Below are positions 7,948-16,198 of a stretch of DNA of 64,000 bases, piece by piece. The notes beneath the pieces were generated by a model. That model was not told the origin of the DNA. It saw nothing but the letters and a program-made list of their open reading frames with translations, and did no database searches. Position numbers and translations under genes: made by a program. The stretch comes from JBFXAN01 sp050184225 (GTDB lineage Bacteria; Chloroflexota; Dehalococcoidia; CAUJGQ01): NCBI GenBank assembly GCA_050184225.1, contig JBFXAN010000008.1:4676-68675 (forward strand), written 5' to 3'. Positions within the stretch are counted from its first letter, which is position 1, and every line of letters starts with the position of its first letter.

Positions 7948-9924
7948 GTGAGCACGCCGCCGTTTCGTAAGGTTCTGGTCGCCAACCGCGGCGAAATCGC
8001 CGTCCGCATCATGCGCGCGTGCGCCGAGCTGGGCATCGCCACCGTCGCGGTCTATTCCGAGGCCGACGCCCGCGCGTTGCATGTCCGCACCGCCGACGAA
8101 GCAGTGTGCATCGGACCGCCGCCGGCGTCGGAGAGCTATCTCGACACCGGCTCGATCATCGCCGCCGCGCTCGGAACCCGTGCCGATGCCGTCCATCCCG
8201 GCTACGGCTTTCTCTCGGAGAGCGCGTCCTTCGCGCAGGCATGCCGGGATGCGGGCCTGACATTCGTTGGTCCCTCTCCGGACGCGATCCGCACAATGGG
8301 CAGCAAAATTGAGGCGAAGCGGCTCGCCGCCGCGCTCGGCATTCCGCTGCTGCCCGGCTACGACGGCGCATCTCAGGAACCGGAAACGCTCGCGACCGAG
8401 GCGACACGGATCGGCTTCCCGGTCCTGATCAAAGCCTCCGCCGGTGGCGGTGGCCGCGGCATGCGCATCGTCCGGCAGCCGGCGGACTTCCGCGACGCGC
8501 TGGAGAGCGCCACGCGCGAGGCGGTCGCCGCCTTCGGCGACGGCACCATCCTCCTCGAACGCTACGTCGAACGGCCGCGCCATGTCGAGATCCAGGTGTT
8601 CGGCGATGACCACGGCGCGGTGATCCATCTGGGCGAGCGTGAATGCTCGATCCAGCGCCGCCATCAGAAGGTGATCGAAGAATCGCCGTCTCCCGCCGTC
8701 ACGCCGGCGCTCCGCACGGCGATGGGCGATGCCGCCGTGCAGCTGGCCCGCGCGATCCACTACAGTGGCGCCGGCACGGTCGAGTTCTTGCTCGACTCGG
8801 ACGGCTCGTTCGCCTTCCTCGAGATGAACACCCGCCTCCAGGTCGAGCACGGCGTCACCGAACTGGTCACCGGCCTCGACCTGGTACATCTCCAGCTTCG
8901 CGTTGCCGCCGGCGGACCGCTCCACATCCGCCAAGAAGACATCCACTTCCGCGGCCACGCGATTGAATGTCGCATCTACGCCGAAGATCCGGCGGCAGGC
9001 TTCCTCCCATCAACCGGAACGCTCACCCAGTTCACGCCGCCGGAAGGTCCAGGGATCCGCAACGACATTGGCGTTCGCCCCGGCGACGCGGTCACGTCCT
9101 ACTACGACCCAATGCTCGCGAAACTGCTCGTTGCCGGCGCCACCCGTATGGACGCCGTTGACCGCATGGCCCAGGCATTGCAGCACTATCAGATCGAAGG
9201 CGTCGCCACCAACGTATCTGCCCTCGCCGCCGTCGTTGCCCAACCTGCCTTTCGCGCCGGTGATACCAACACAAGCTTCCTCGACGATTACCCGCTACCG
9301 CTCGGCGCGCCGGCCGGCGCGCCGCCCTCGGTCTTCGCGGCGGCGGCGGTTGCGCTGAGCGATGCATCGGACGCCGAGCCATTCCGAAGCGGGTGGCGGC
9401 CCCTCGGCGGCCTCCGCATCCTCCGGCTGTCCTCCGGTGGTACGACCAGGCAGGTGTCGCTCCGGCGAACCGGCATCGATCGCTGGCAGGTGAGCCAGTC
9501 CGATTTCAGCCTCACGGCGTCACTCGATCTCGCGGCCGGCCGCGTCCTCCTCTCCGATCACGAACACGAGGAGATCCTCCAGGTCGAACGGATCGGCGAC
9601 TCGATCGAGGTGGGACACGATGCTCGACGCTCGCGCGTTCACCTGGAGCCGCTCATCGATGCCGAACTCTCCGGTCTAGCTGGGGCGGCAACCGGGAGCG
9701 GAACACTGACAGCGCCGCTCACCGGCATTGTGATCAAGGTCCATGTCCGTGAGGGTGACACCGTTCGCGCGCAACAGCCGTTGATCGTCTTGGAAGCGAT
9801 GAAGATGGAGCACACGATCGCCGCTCCTGGAGACGGGACCATCGCCCGCATCCGCGTTGCGCCGGGAGACCACGTCCAATCCGGCGCCGTGCTCGTCGAA
9901 ATGGGAGACACGGAGTCCGGCTAG
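7948..9924 (+). CDS. mccA: Acyl-CoA carboxylase alpha subunit: biotin carboxylase plus biotin carrier (MccA-like)
   Basis: A 658-residue biotin-dependent carboxylase subunit. The biotin carboxylase part opens with KVLVANRGEIAVRIMRACAE, followed by the ATP-grasp domain with the glycine-rich KASAGGGGRGMR loop and FLEMNTRLQVEHGVTE active-site segment. A weaker linker domain follows, then a C-terminal carrier domain with the biotin-accepting Lys619 in VLEAMKMEH. It carboxylates biotin with ATP and bicarbonate and passes it to MccB (2770). The start is GTG 7948. The length agrees with MccA-type subunits. Being separated from mccB by the accessory island is unusual; in the liu-type order these genes are close. 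Confidence 0.92.
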   Translation: MSTPPFRKVLVANRGEIAVRIMRACAELGIATVAVYSEADARALHVRTADEAVCIGPPPASESYLDTGSIIAAALGTRADAVHPGYGFLSESASFAQACRDAGLTFVGPSPDAIRTMGSKIEAKRLAAALGIPLLPGYDGASQEPETLATEATRIGFPVLIKASAGGGGRGMRIVRQPADFRDALESATREAVAAFGDGTILLERYVERPRHVEIQVFGDDHGAVIHLGERECSIQRRHQKVIEESPSPAVTPALRTAMGDAAVQLARAIHYSGAGTVEFLLDSDGSFAFLEMNTRLQVEHGVTELVTGLDLVHLQLRVAAGGPLHIRQEDIHFRGHAIECRIYAEDPAAGFLPSTGTLTQFTPPEGPGIRNDIGVRPGDAVTSYYDPMLAKLLVAGATRMDAVDRMAQALQHYQIEGVATNVSALAAVVAQPAFRAGDTNTSFLDDYPLPLGAPAGAPPSVFAAAAVALSDASDAEPFRSGWRPLGGLRILRLSSGGTTRQVSLRRTGIDRWQVSQSDFSLTASLDLAAGRVLLSDHEHEEILQVERIGDSIEVGHDARRSRVHLEPLIDAELSGLAGAATGSGTLTAPLTGIVIKVHVREGDTVRAQQPLIVLEAMKMEHTIAAPGDGTIARIRVAPGDHVQSGAVLVEMGDTESG

Positions 9925-10178
9925 TCCGCCGCGCCCGGTCGAGGCCGTTGGTATCGACCCACCTACCCACCAGCGGGGCCGTATCTCGCTGACCGGCGTC
10001 GTATCGTCACCCACACGTGCGGCACGGGTGAGACGGACCCACTGAACGCGCCCGTTCCGTCCCGACGCCGCTGCGATCCTCCGCATCCTCGGCACATGCT
10101 GAATGGAGCGAAACCACCGCGCGACCCCGCCCTTCGCCGCGCTCCACCATGTGACGAGCTATGAGGAGAACGTGACCA

Positions 10179-11387
10179 ATGCCGGACGACAACGCTCGCT
10201 CTATCTATGTAACCGCCGCCATGAGTGACCATGCCGAGCTTTTTGAAGCGATCCAACAATTGAGGCCAGAGATCTGGTCGCAACGCGACGCTATCGAGCT
10301 GGACCGGCGCCTGCCTCCGACCCTCGTGCGGACCATGGCCGACACCGGCATCTTCCGCATGCTCGTGCCGCGCGCCTATGGCGGCCTCGAGGTCGATCCG
10401 ATCACCTTCCTGCGCGTCGTCGAAGAGATCGCGCGCGTCGATGGTTCGACGGGTTGGGATGTGATGATCGGCGCCTCCGGCGGATTCTTTGCCGCCACCA
10501 TGACCGACGAAGGCGCCCGCGAGATCTTTGGTCGCGATCCGAATGCCATCCTTGCCGGCTCGTTGATTCCGCGCGGCCGTGCCGTGGCCGTCGACGGCGG
10601 ATACCGGATGTCCGGCCGCTGGAGCCTCGCCAGTGGCATCGACCACTGCACCTGGATGGTCGGCGCCTGTCTCGTCGCGGACGCCGACGGCACGCCGGTC
10701 GTCGGGCCGTCGGGGCAGCCAAAGATGCGGCTGCTCTTTGTGCCGGCGTCCGAGATCGACGTGATCGACACCTGGAACGTCGGCGGCCTGCGGGGGACCG
10801 GCAGTCACGATGTGACCGTGGCCGATGCATTCGTTCCGACCGACCGCTCGCTGTCGATCGATGACCCGCCGACACAGAAGGGACCGCTCTATGCTCTCCC
10901 GATCCAGGCGATCGGACCGTGTGCGGTGGCATCGGTCAGCCTTGGCATCGCCCGCGGCGCAATCGATGCGCTGGTCTCCCTCGCCGAGTCGAAGACGCCG
11001 GTTGGCTCACAGCAGGTTCTCCGGGAGCGGGCGGTCGTGCAGGTGCAGGTTGCTCAGGCAGAGGCCGCGCTTCGCTCGGCCCGCGCCTTCCTCTTCCAAT
11101 CCGTCGAAAAGGTCTGGCACACCGTCCTCGCCGAACGCGAGGTGTCGCTGAATCAGCGTGCCGAGCTTCGACTCGCCGCGACGAACGCCGCCGCGAGCGC
11201 GGTCCGGGCCGTCAGTCTCATGTATGAAGCGGGCGGTACCAGCGTGATCTACACGTCCAGCCCGCTCGAGCGCGCCTTCCGCGACGTGAACGCGGCCAGC
11301 CACCATGCCACGGTGCAGGCGAGCACGTTCGAGTCAATCGGCCAGGTCCTCCTGGGGATGCAGCCGGTGGTCCCAACCGCCTTCTGA
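10179..11387 (+). CDS. Acyl-CoA dehydrogenase-family flavoprotein (possible flavin-dependent monooxygenase)
   Basis: A 402-residue protein with the acyl-CoA dehydrogenase fold: an N-terminal helical part (LPPTLVRTMADTGIFRMLVP), a middle beta domain (GYRMSGRWSLASGIDHCTWM; WNVGGLRGTGSHDVTV) and a C-terminal helical bundle. The ending YTSSPLERAFRDVNAASHHA is typical of the C-terminal-domain-2 group containing HsaA, DszC and HpaB-like reduced-flavin monooxygenases, rather than classic isovaleryl-CoA dehydrogenase with its catalytic Glu. It could be the first-step dehydrogenase of the acyl-CoA cluster or a hydroxylase; the latter fits better. ATG 10179 is used, with a second in-frame ATG at 10221. 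A strong terminator follows. Confidence 0.85.
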   Translation: MPDDNARSIYVTAAMSDHAELFEAIQQLRPEIWSQRDAIELDRRLPPTLVRTMADTGIFRMLVPRAYGGLEVDPITFLRVVEEIARVDGSTGWDVMIGASGGFFAATMTDEGAREIFGRDPNAILAGSLIPRGRAVAVDGGYRMSGRWSLASGIDHCTWMVGACLVADADGTPVVGPSGQPKMRLLFVPASEIDVIDTWNVGGLRGTGSHDVTVADAFVPTDRSLSIDDPPTQKGPLYALPIQAIGPCAVASVSLGIARGAIDALVSLAESKTPVGSQQVLRERAVVQVQVAQAEAALRSARAFLFQSVEKVWHTVLAEREVSLNQRAELRLAATNAAASAVRAVSLMYEAGGTSVIYTSSPLERAFRDVNAASHHATVQASTFESIGQVLLGMQPVVPTAF

Positions 11388-11414
11388 CCTGACCCAATCG
11401 GAATCCATCATCGG

Positions 11415-11457
11415 CGCCGCCGGCCGGTCGGAGTGTTACAACGACCGGCCGGCGGCG
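11415..11457 (+). terminator. 16-bp perfect-stem terminator after the acyl-CoA cluster
   Basis: The left arm CGCCGCCGGCCGGTCG (11415-11430) pairs perfectly with 11442-11457 around an 11-base loop, and a TTCTGTCTCT stretch follows. It lies 28 bases after the stop of the acyl-CoA dehydrogenase-family gene. The downstream T-run is weak, so it may be a bidirectional or Rho-assisted stop. Confidence 0.75.
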
Positions 11458-11579
11458 TTCTGTCTCTGGTGAGGGCACCATGTTGTTCCCGGCGCTCCAT
11501 TGGTACGATGAGTCCAGATCGACAGCGTCGATCCGCTGGCAGATGATCAGCAGCGCGAAGTGAACGTAGGAGGACGGTC

Positions 11580-11756
11580 ATGGCACTCTCAGTCGACTGC
11601 GGCAAAGTGCGGCCGGAAGAAGCCTGTAACCATGTGATCGAGGCGGACACCGAAGAGGAGCTCATGCGCAAGGTCGCCGAGCACGCCAAGACCCATAACC
11701 TCGAGCCGACGCCGGAACTGGTCGCCAAGGTCCAACAGCACATTCAGCGGACGTAA
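11580..11756 (+). CDS. DUF1059 small protein
   Basis: A 58-residue protein starting at ATG 11580 behind AGGAGG. It reads MALSVDCGKVRPEEACNHVI, then TEEELMRKVAEHAKTHN, and ends QQHIQRT. This is the DUF1059 pattern: a short domain with a conserved C-G near the N-terminus and a heptad-like helix with His. The function of the family is unknown. It is 12 bp upstream of the alkyltransferase gene and probably co-transcribed with it. Confidence 0.88.
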   Translation: MALSVDCGKVRPEEACNHVIEADTEEELMRKVAEHAKTHNLEPTPELVAKVQQHIQRT

Positions 11757-11768
11757 CCGGAACTGCCT

Positions 11769-12314
11769 ATGCCGACACGTGTCTCCCTCGACTCTGCCGA
11801 CACGCCGTATGGCCCGATCTTTCTCGCGGCCACCGAGCGCGGACTCTGTCGCGTTACGATTCCGGGGGAGACGGTTGACGCCCTCATCGCCTGGGTCGAG
11901 CGGCGCGTTGCCGCGGCGGACATTGCTCCCGCCACGGGCGCGCTCGCCGGCGAAGCGGCCGCGATCGCGGCCTTCCTCGACGACGGCGCCGCGCTGCCGG
12001 CGATGTCCGTCGATCTGATCGGCACACCATTTCAACGCGCCGTCTGGCAGGCGGTGCTCGACATTCCCTACGGTCAGACGCGCAGCTACGTCGATATCGC
12101 CCACCAGATCGGCGCCCCCCGTGCCTCCCGCGCGGTCGGCGCTGCGAATGCGGTCAACCCCCTGCCCTTCGTCGTACCGTGCCACCGTGTGATCGGCGCC
12201 GACGGCACGATCAAGGGATACCCCGGCGGCATCATCACGCGTGCGATGCTCCTCAAGCTTGAAGGCTGGTCGCCCCCCAATCGCGATATCCCGACACGAT
12301 ATACTGATCGGTAA
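11769..12314 (+). CDS. ogt: Methylated-DNA--[protein]-cysteine S-methyltransferase
   Basis: A 181-residue suicidal DNA repair protein that takes alkyl groups from O6-alkylguanine onto its own cysteine. The C-terminal domain is clear: FQRAVWQAVLDIPYGQTRSY, then ASRAVGAANAVNPLPFVVPCHRVIG with acceptor Cys138 in PCHRV, and GYPGGIITRAMLLKLE. The N-terminal domain is the short Ogt type with no AdaA part. It follows the DUF1059 gene closely and precedes the AarF-like kinase gene by 29 bp, so a small housekeeping operon is likely. Confidence 0.94.
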   Translation: MPTRVSLDSADTPYGPIFLAATERGLCRVTIPGETVDALIAWVERRVAAADIAPATGALAGEAAAIAAFLDDGAALPAMSVDLIGTPFQRAVWQAVLDIPYGQTRSYVDIAHQIGAPRASRAVGAANAVNPLPFVVPCHRVIGADGTIKGYPGGIITRAMLLKLEGWSPPNRDIPTRYTDR

Positions 12315-12343
12315 ATGGACGCCGTCCCGCGGCCGCGGGTGGT

Positions 12344-13720
12344 GTGGGGTGGTTCACGATGCTCAAGCCGCGGTTTCTCCGCCTCGCGGTCGTCTCACTG
12401 ACCGTGGCGCAGGTCTATGCCAGCTATAAGATCCCCCAAGTTCTCGGCAAGGCCGGCCTCTATCGCGACACACGCGCGAAGGTCAGCCGGCGCCATCGCC
12501 GGAACGCTGAGGCGCTCTACAATCTCGCCGCCCGACTCCAGGGCTTGATGATCAAACCGTGCCAGTTCCTCAGCAGCCGCGCCGACCTCGTCCCCGACGA
12601 GTACATCGAGGTTCTCTCCCGCCTCCAGGACAAGGTGCCGCCGCGACCCTACGCCGAGATCCGGCGCGTCATCCGGCAGGAGCTGGGCGCCTGGCCGGAG
12701 CAGCTCTACGCCTCGATCGATCACCGGCCGATCGCCTCTGCCTCGCTCGCCCAGGTTCACCGCGCCCGCATGGCCGACGGCCGCGATGTCGCGGTCAAGG
12801 TCCAATACCCGGGGATCGACCGGATCGCGAAGGCTGACCTCCAGAATATGATGCTGCTCTCCCGCATTCTCAGCCGAATCGAGCGTCCCTTCGACTTCAC
12901 GCCGATCGTCCGCGAGCTGGAAAACCTTGTTCCGCTCGAGCTCGACTTCATCAACGAGGGCCACAACGCCGAAACTGTCGCCCGTAACCTCCAGCACCGG
13001 TCGGAGTTCATCGTCCCCGGCATCGTCTGGGAGCGCACCAGCCGGCGCGTGCTCACGATGGACTTCATCGAGGGATTCAAGATCTCCGATGTCGGGGCGA
13101 TGCGTGCTGCCGGCATCGACACCGCCCAGGTCGCCCAACTCCTCACCGAAGCCTACTGCGAGCAGATGCTGATCAACGGCTTCTTTCACGCGGACCCGCA
13201 TCCCGGCAACCTGATCGTCCAGCCGGGGCCGCGCATCGCGCTGATCGACTTTGGCCTCTCCAAGCGCTTCCCCGCCGCCTTCCGCCGCTCATTCGTCGAG
13301 CTCACCCGTTCGATCATCCTCAAAGACGATCTCGCCACCGCCAAGGCATTCCAGTCGCTCGGCTTCAAGGCAAAGACGGATGACCCCAAGACCTTCATCG
13401 CCCTCGGCGACGCCTTCCTCGGCCGCGCCGTCCGTGAGAATCGCGTCTACGCGGACCAGGAGATGGTGGCCGAGATCAACGCCATGCTCACCCGCACGCT
13501 CCGCGAGAACCCCGTCGTCGAAGTGCCGACCGACATCGTCCTCGTCGGCCGCGTCACCGGCCTGCTCTCCGGCCTCGCCAAAACGCTCAACTCTCAGGTG
13601 GATCTGCTCGCCACGATGATGCCCTACGTCGCCATGCGCACGATGTCCCCCGAAGGCCGTGAAGCGATCTGGGCCTCGATGACCGAGGAAGAACGCGCCG
13701 CCCTGCTGGCGGCGGACTGA
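12344..13720 (+). CDS. AarF/ABC1/UbiB-family atypical kinase-like protein
   Basis: A 458-residue ABC1-family protein. The visible family elements are the N-terminal extension with FLSSRADLVPDEYIEVLSRL, the alanine-rich nucleotide loop ASLAQVHRARMADG, VAVKVQYPG (Lys), ELDFINEG, NGFFHADPHPGNL (catalytic-loop equivalent) and ALIDFGLSKR (metal-binding DFG). The hallmark KxGQ motif is here K71-P-C-Q, with Cys where Gly is expected. Family members support isoprenoid-quinone biosynthesis or lipid homeostasis. The start is GTG 12344, with ATG 12359 as an alternative. The C-terminus has hydrophobic stretches (VLVGRVTGLLSGLAKTL). Confidence 0.88.
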   Translation: MGWFTMLKPRFLRLAVVSLTVAQVYASYKIPQVLGKAGLYRDTRAKVSRRHRRNAEALYNLAARLQGLMIKPCQFLSSRADLVPDEYIEVLSRLQDKVPPRPYAEIRRVIRQELGAWPEQLYASIDHRPIASASLAQVHRARMADGRDVAVKVQYPGIDRIAKADLQNMMLLSRILSRIERPFDFTPIVRELENLVPLELDFINEGHNAETVARNLQHRSEFIVPGIVWERTSRRVLTMDFIEGFKISDVGAMRAAGIDTAQVAQLLTEAYCEQMLINGFFHADPHPGNLIVQPGPRIALIDFGLSKRFPAAFRRSFVELTRSIILKDDLATAKAFQSLGFKAKTDDPKTFIALGDAFLGRAVRENRVYADQEMVAEINAMLTRTLRENPVVEVPTDIVLVGRVTGLLSGLAKTLNSQVDLLATMMPYVAMRTMSPEGREAIWASMTEEERAALLAAD

Positions 13721-13721
13721 C

Positions 13722-13887
13722 ATACCTCTCCCCCGACCCCTCCCCTCGCAGGGGAGGGGAGCCTCACGCAACCGTCGTTTGCCAGCGTCGACTTCGTGAC
13801 GGAATGGCGGTGGACCGGTTCACGCTGGCACCCGCCCCCGATCAGGACTCCCCTCCCCTGCGAGGGGAGGGGCCGGGGGAGAGGTAT
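13722..13887. repeat. GC-rich inverted-repeat element (paired palindromes, copy A)
   Basis: The outer arms at about 13722-13761 and 13849-13887 are near-perfect reverse complements, and each arm contains its own hairpin (CCCCTCGCAGGGG type). Inner arms TGCCAGCG and CGCTGGCA suggest nesting. Similar units occur at 31059-31103, 48761-48914, 55596-55640, about 60280-60315 and 63905-64000. It lies between the AarF-like gene and the ATP-grasp gene. It may be a miniature mobile or REP-like element that also acts as a terminator. Confidence 0.85.
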
Positions 13888-13951
13888 TCCCATTGACCCT
13901 CACCCCCCCGTCGCCTAGGATTTGCCCGGCGCACTCGCCCCGGAGCACGGC

Positions 13952-14644
13952 ATGGTTAGTCCAATTGATACCGCCCGCGAGCAGGGACGGACGCTGCTCA
14001 ATGAGGTTGAATCGAAGCAACTCCTCGAACAGAGCGGCATCCCCACATCCGGCGCTCGACTGGCACAAACGGCGGATCAGGCCGTGCAGATCGCCGGCGA
14101 GCTTGGTTTCCCGGTCGTGCTCAAAGTGCTCTCGCAGGACATCGCCCACAAGAGCGACGTCGGCGGCGTCGCGCTCAACCTCGCGGATGCGGATGCGGTC
14201 CGGGCGGCGTTTGATGCAATGATGCAGTCGATTCAAGCAGCCCAACCCTCCGCCCGGATCGACGGCGTCTCCGTGCAGCGCCAGGCGGCCCCCGGCACCG
14301 AGGTGATCGTCGGCATGAGCAAGGACCCCCAGTTCGGTCCCGTGATCATGGTGGGTCTGGGCGGTGTGCTCGTCGAAGTGCTCCGCGATGTTGCCTTCCG
14401 CCTCGTGCCGCTCGAACCACGCGATGCCCGCGACATGCTCCACGAGATCAAGGGATTCCCGCTGCTCGAAGGCTATCGCGGCGCGCCGCCGGCCGACCTG
14501 GCCGCGCTCGAATCCCTCATTCTCAACGTCTCCCGCTTCGTCGAAGCGCATCCTGAGATCGACGAGCTCGACCTCAATCCCGTCTTCGCCTATCCGGATG
14601 GCGCCGTCGCCGTCGACGCCCGCGTGATTGTGGCACCGGCATAG
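13952..14644 (+). CDS. ADP-forming acyl-CoA synthetase, ATP-grasp (beta) subunit
   Basis: A 230-residue ATP-grasp protein of the succinyl-CoA synthetase-like beta family. Segments seen: ESKQLLEQSGIPTSGARLA, GFPVVLKVLSQDIAHKSDVGGV (ATP-grasp Lys region), GTEVIVGMSKDPQFGPVIMVGLGGVLVEVLRD, and EIDELDLNPVFA near the end. The ATG at 13952 has GGAG at the right spacing. The partner alpha subunit is encoded 75 bp downstream. Together they convert acetyl- or other acyl-CoA, ADP and phosphate to acid, CoA and ATP, which would harvest energy from acyl-CoA made by the leucine-type pathway upstream. Confidence 0.9.
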   Translation: MVSPIDTAREQGRTLLNEVESKQLLEQSGIPTSGARLAQTADQAVQIAGELGFPVVLKVLSQDIAHKSDVGGVALNLADADAVRAAFDAMMQSIQAAQPSARIDGVSVQRQAAPGTEVIVGMSKDPQFGPVIMVGLGGVLVEVLRDVAFRLVPLEPRDARDMLHEIKGFPLLEGYRGAPPADLAALESLILNVSRFVEAHPEIDELDLNPVFAYPDGAVAVDARVIVAPA

Positions 14645-14719
14645 TGGTATCAGGGGTTCGGTGTCAGGCATCACCAGTCGAACCGCCCGCAACCCGATCC
14701 CTGATCCCTGGAGAACACC

Positions 14720-16144
14720 ATGTCAGACCTGATGCAGCGCCTCGACCGCGCGCTCAATCCGCGCACCGTCGCCGTCGTCGGCGACAAGCGTGCCAGCAAC
14801 TACACCTGGCTGCGCAACCTCAAGCCCTTTACCGGCACCGTCTATTCGGTTCAGATCGACCCCAATGACATCCCCGGCATTCTCGAGATGGGCGTCCAAA
14901 ACTTCTCGAGCCTGACCGAGATTCCCGATGACGTGGACTATGTGATCTGCGCCGTGCCCCGCCAGGTTGCCCCGCGCGTCCTCGCCGATGCCGCCGCCAA
15001 GGGTGTGGGTGGGGTCGGCATGTTCACGTCCGGCTTCGCGGAGACGGGCGAAGAACTGGGCGTCAAACTCCAGGAAGAGGTCACGCGCATCGCCCGCGAA
15101 AACAACCTGGTGCTGATCGGTCCCAACTGCATGGGCCTCTACAACGCCCGCCTCGGCGTCCGGTTCAGCGCCGATCAGCCGGCCGGCGTCGGCGGTTCGG
15201 TCGGCCTCATCTCCCAGAGCGGCACTCACGGCATCAACATCTCGCTCGTCGCCGCCGCCAACGGCATTCGTCTGAGCAAGGCCGTCAGCATCGGCAACGC
15301 CGTCATCCTCGACGTGCCCGATTACCTCGAATACTTCGGCCAGGATGACGAGACGAAGGTGATCGCCCTCTACGTCGAAGGCGTCAAAGACGGCCAGCGT
15401 TTCGCACGGGTGCTGCGCGAGGTCGCGGCAAAGAAACCGGTCCTGATCTGGAAGGGCGGACAGACCGCCGACGGCGCCCGCGCGACCCAATCACACACGG
15501 CGTCGCTGTCGTCCCAGATCGCGATCTGGGACGCGCTCATTCGCCAGGCCGGCGCCATCCGCGTCGACAGCCTGGAGGAGATGCTCGACACGATCAAGCT
15601 GCTGCTGTATGCCAAGCCCGGCACCGGCCACCGCCTCGCGCTGATGGCGATGACGGGCGGTCCCTCCGTCGTGATCACCGACGCCTTCTCCAAGGCAGGC
15701 TTCACCGTACCGGAACTGGGTCCGTCCTCATATGAGGAGCTGTCGACCTTCTTCAACGTGATCGGCGGCAGCTATCGCAATCCCTTCGATATGGGCGGCA
15801 CGATCGGTGGTCCCCAGGGCGCCAATCTCGACCGCCTCTTCGATATCCTCGAACGCGACGAACATATCGACGCGGTCGTGATGGATATCGCCGCCCTGTT
15901 CATGGCCCGCCAGTTCCTCGACCACCCGGAACGGTTTGAAGAGTTCCTCGGCCGCCTCGAACGTCACCGCGACCGATCCTCCAAGCCGTTCCTCACGATC
16001 CTCAACCCCGGCCATCTCGATGGCGAGGTCGTCCCGATTCGGAACACGCTGCAGGAGCGCGGCTTCCCCGTGATCCCAAGCTTCGAGCGCGCGGCCGGCG
16101 CCCTCGGTCGCGTCACCGCCTACCATGAGCGGTGGAACAACTGA
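14720..16144 (+). CDS. ADP-forming acyl-CoA synthetase, CoA-binding (alpha) subunit
   Basis: A 474-residue alpha-type subunit: an N-terminal CoA-binding Rossmann domain (ALNPRTVAVVGDKRAS; VDYVICAVPRQVAPRVLADA), a succinyl-CoA ligase-like flavodoxin domain (GSVGLISQSGTHGINISL), and a third domain from about residue 300. His259 in QSHTASL matches the phosphohistidine of ADP-forming acetyl-CoA synthetases. The N-terminal GPNCMGLYN segment is also typical. Separately encoded alpha and beta subunits occur in archaea and some bacteria; many bacteria have them fused. The start is ATG 14720 behind GGAG. Confidence 0.9.
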   Translation: MSDLMQRLDRALNPRTVAVVGDKRASNYTWLRNLKPFTGTVYSVQIDPNDIPGILEMGVQNFSSLTEIPDDVDYVICAVPRQVAPRVLADAAAKGVGGVGMFTSGFAETGEELGVKLQEEVTRIARENNLVLIGPNCMGLYNARLGVRFSADQPAGVGGSVGLISQSGTHGINISLVAAANGIRLSKAVSIGNAVILDVPDYLEYFGQDDETKVIALYVEGVKDGQRFARVLREVAAKKPVLIWKGGQTADGARATQSHTASLSSQIAIWDALIRQAGAIRVDSLEEMLDTIKLLLYAKPGTGHRLALMAMTGGPSVVITDAFSKAGFTVPELGPSSYEELSTFFNVIGGSYRNPFDMGGTIGGPQGANLDRLFDILERDEHIDAVVMDIAALFMARQFLDHPERFEEFLGRLERHRDRSSKPFLTILNPGHLDGEVVPIRNTLQERGFPVIPSFERAAGALGRVTAYHERWNN

Positions 16145-16198
16145 CCCGGCCCGCATCTCGCGGCATCGCGCTGTATCCTGTACAGAGGTGAACACAGC

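Noticed and set aside
14644..14715. A weak inverted repeat (ATCAGGGG / CCCTGATCC) between the two acyl-CoA synthetase subunit genes.
   Set aside because: Arms are short and imperfect, and the genes appear co-transcribed. It is not strong enough to list as an element.
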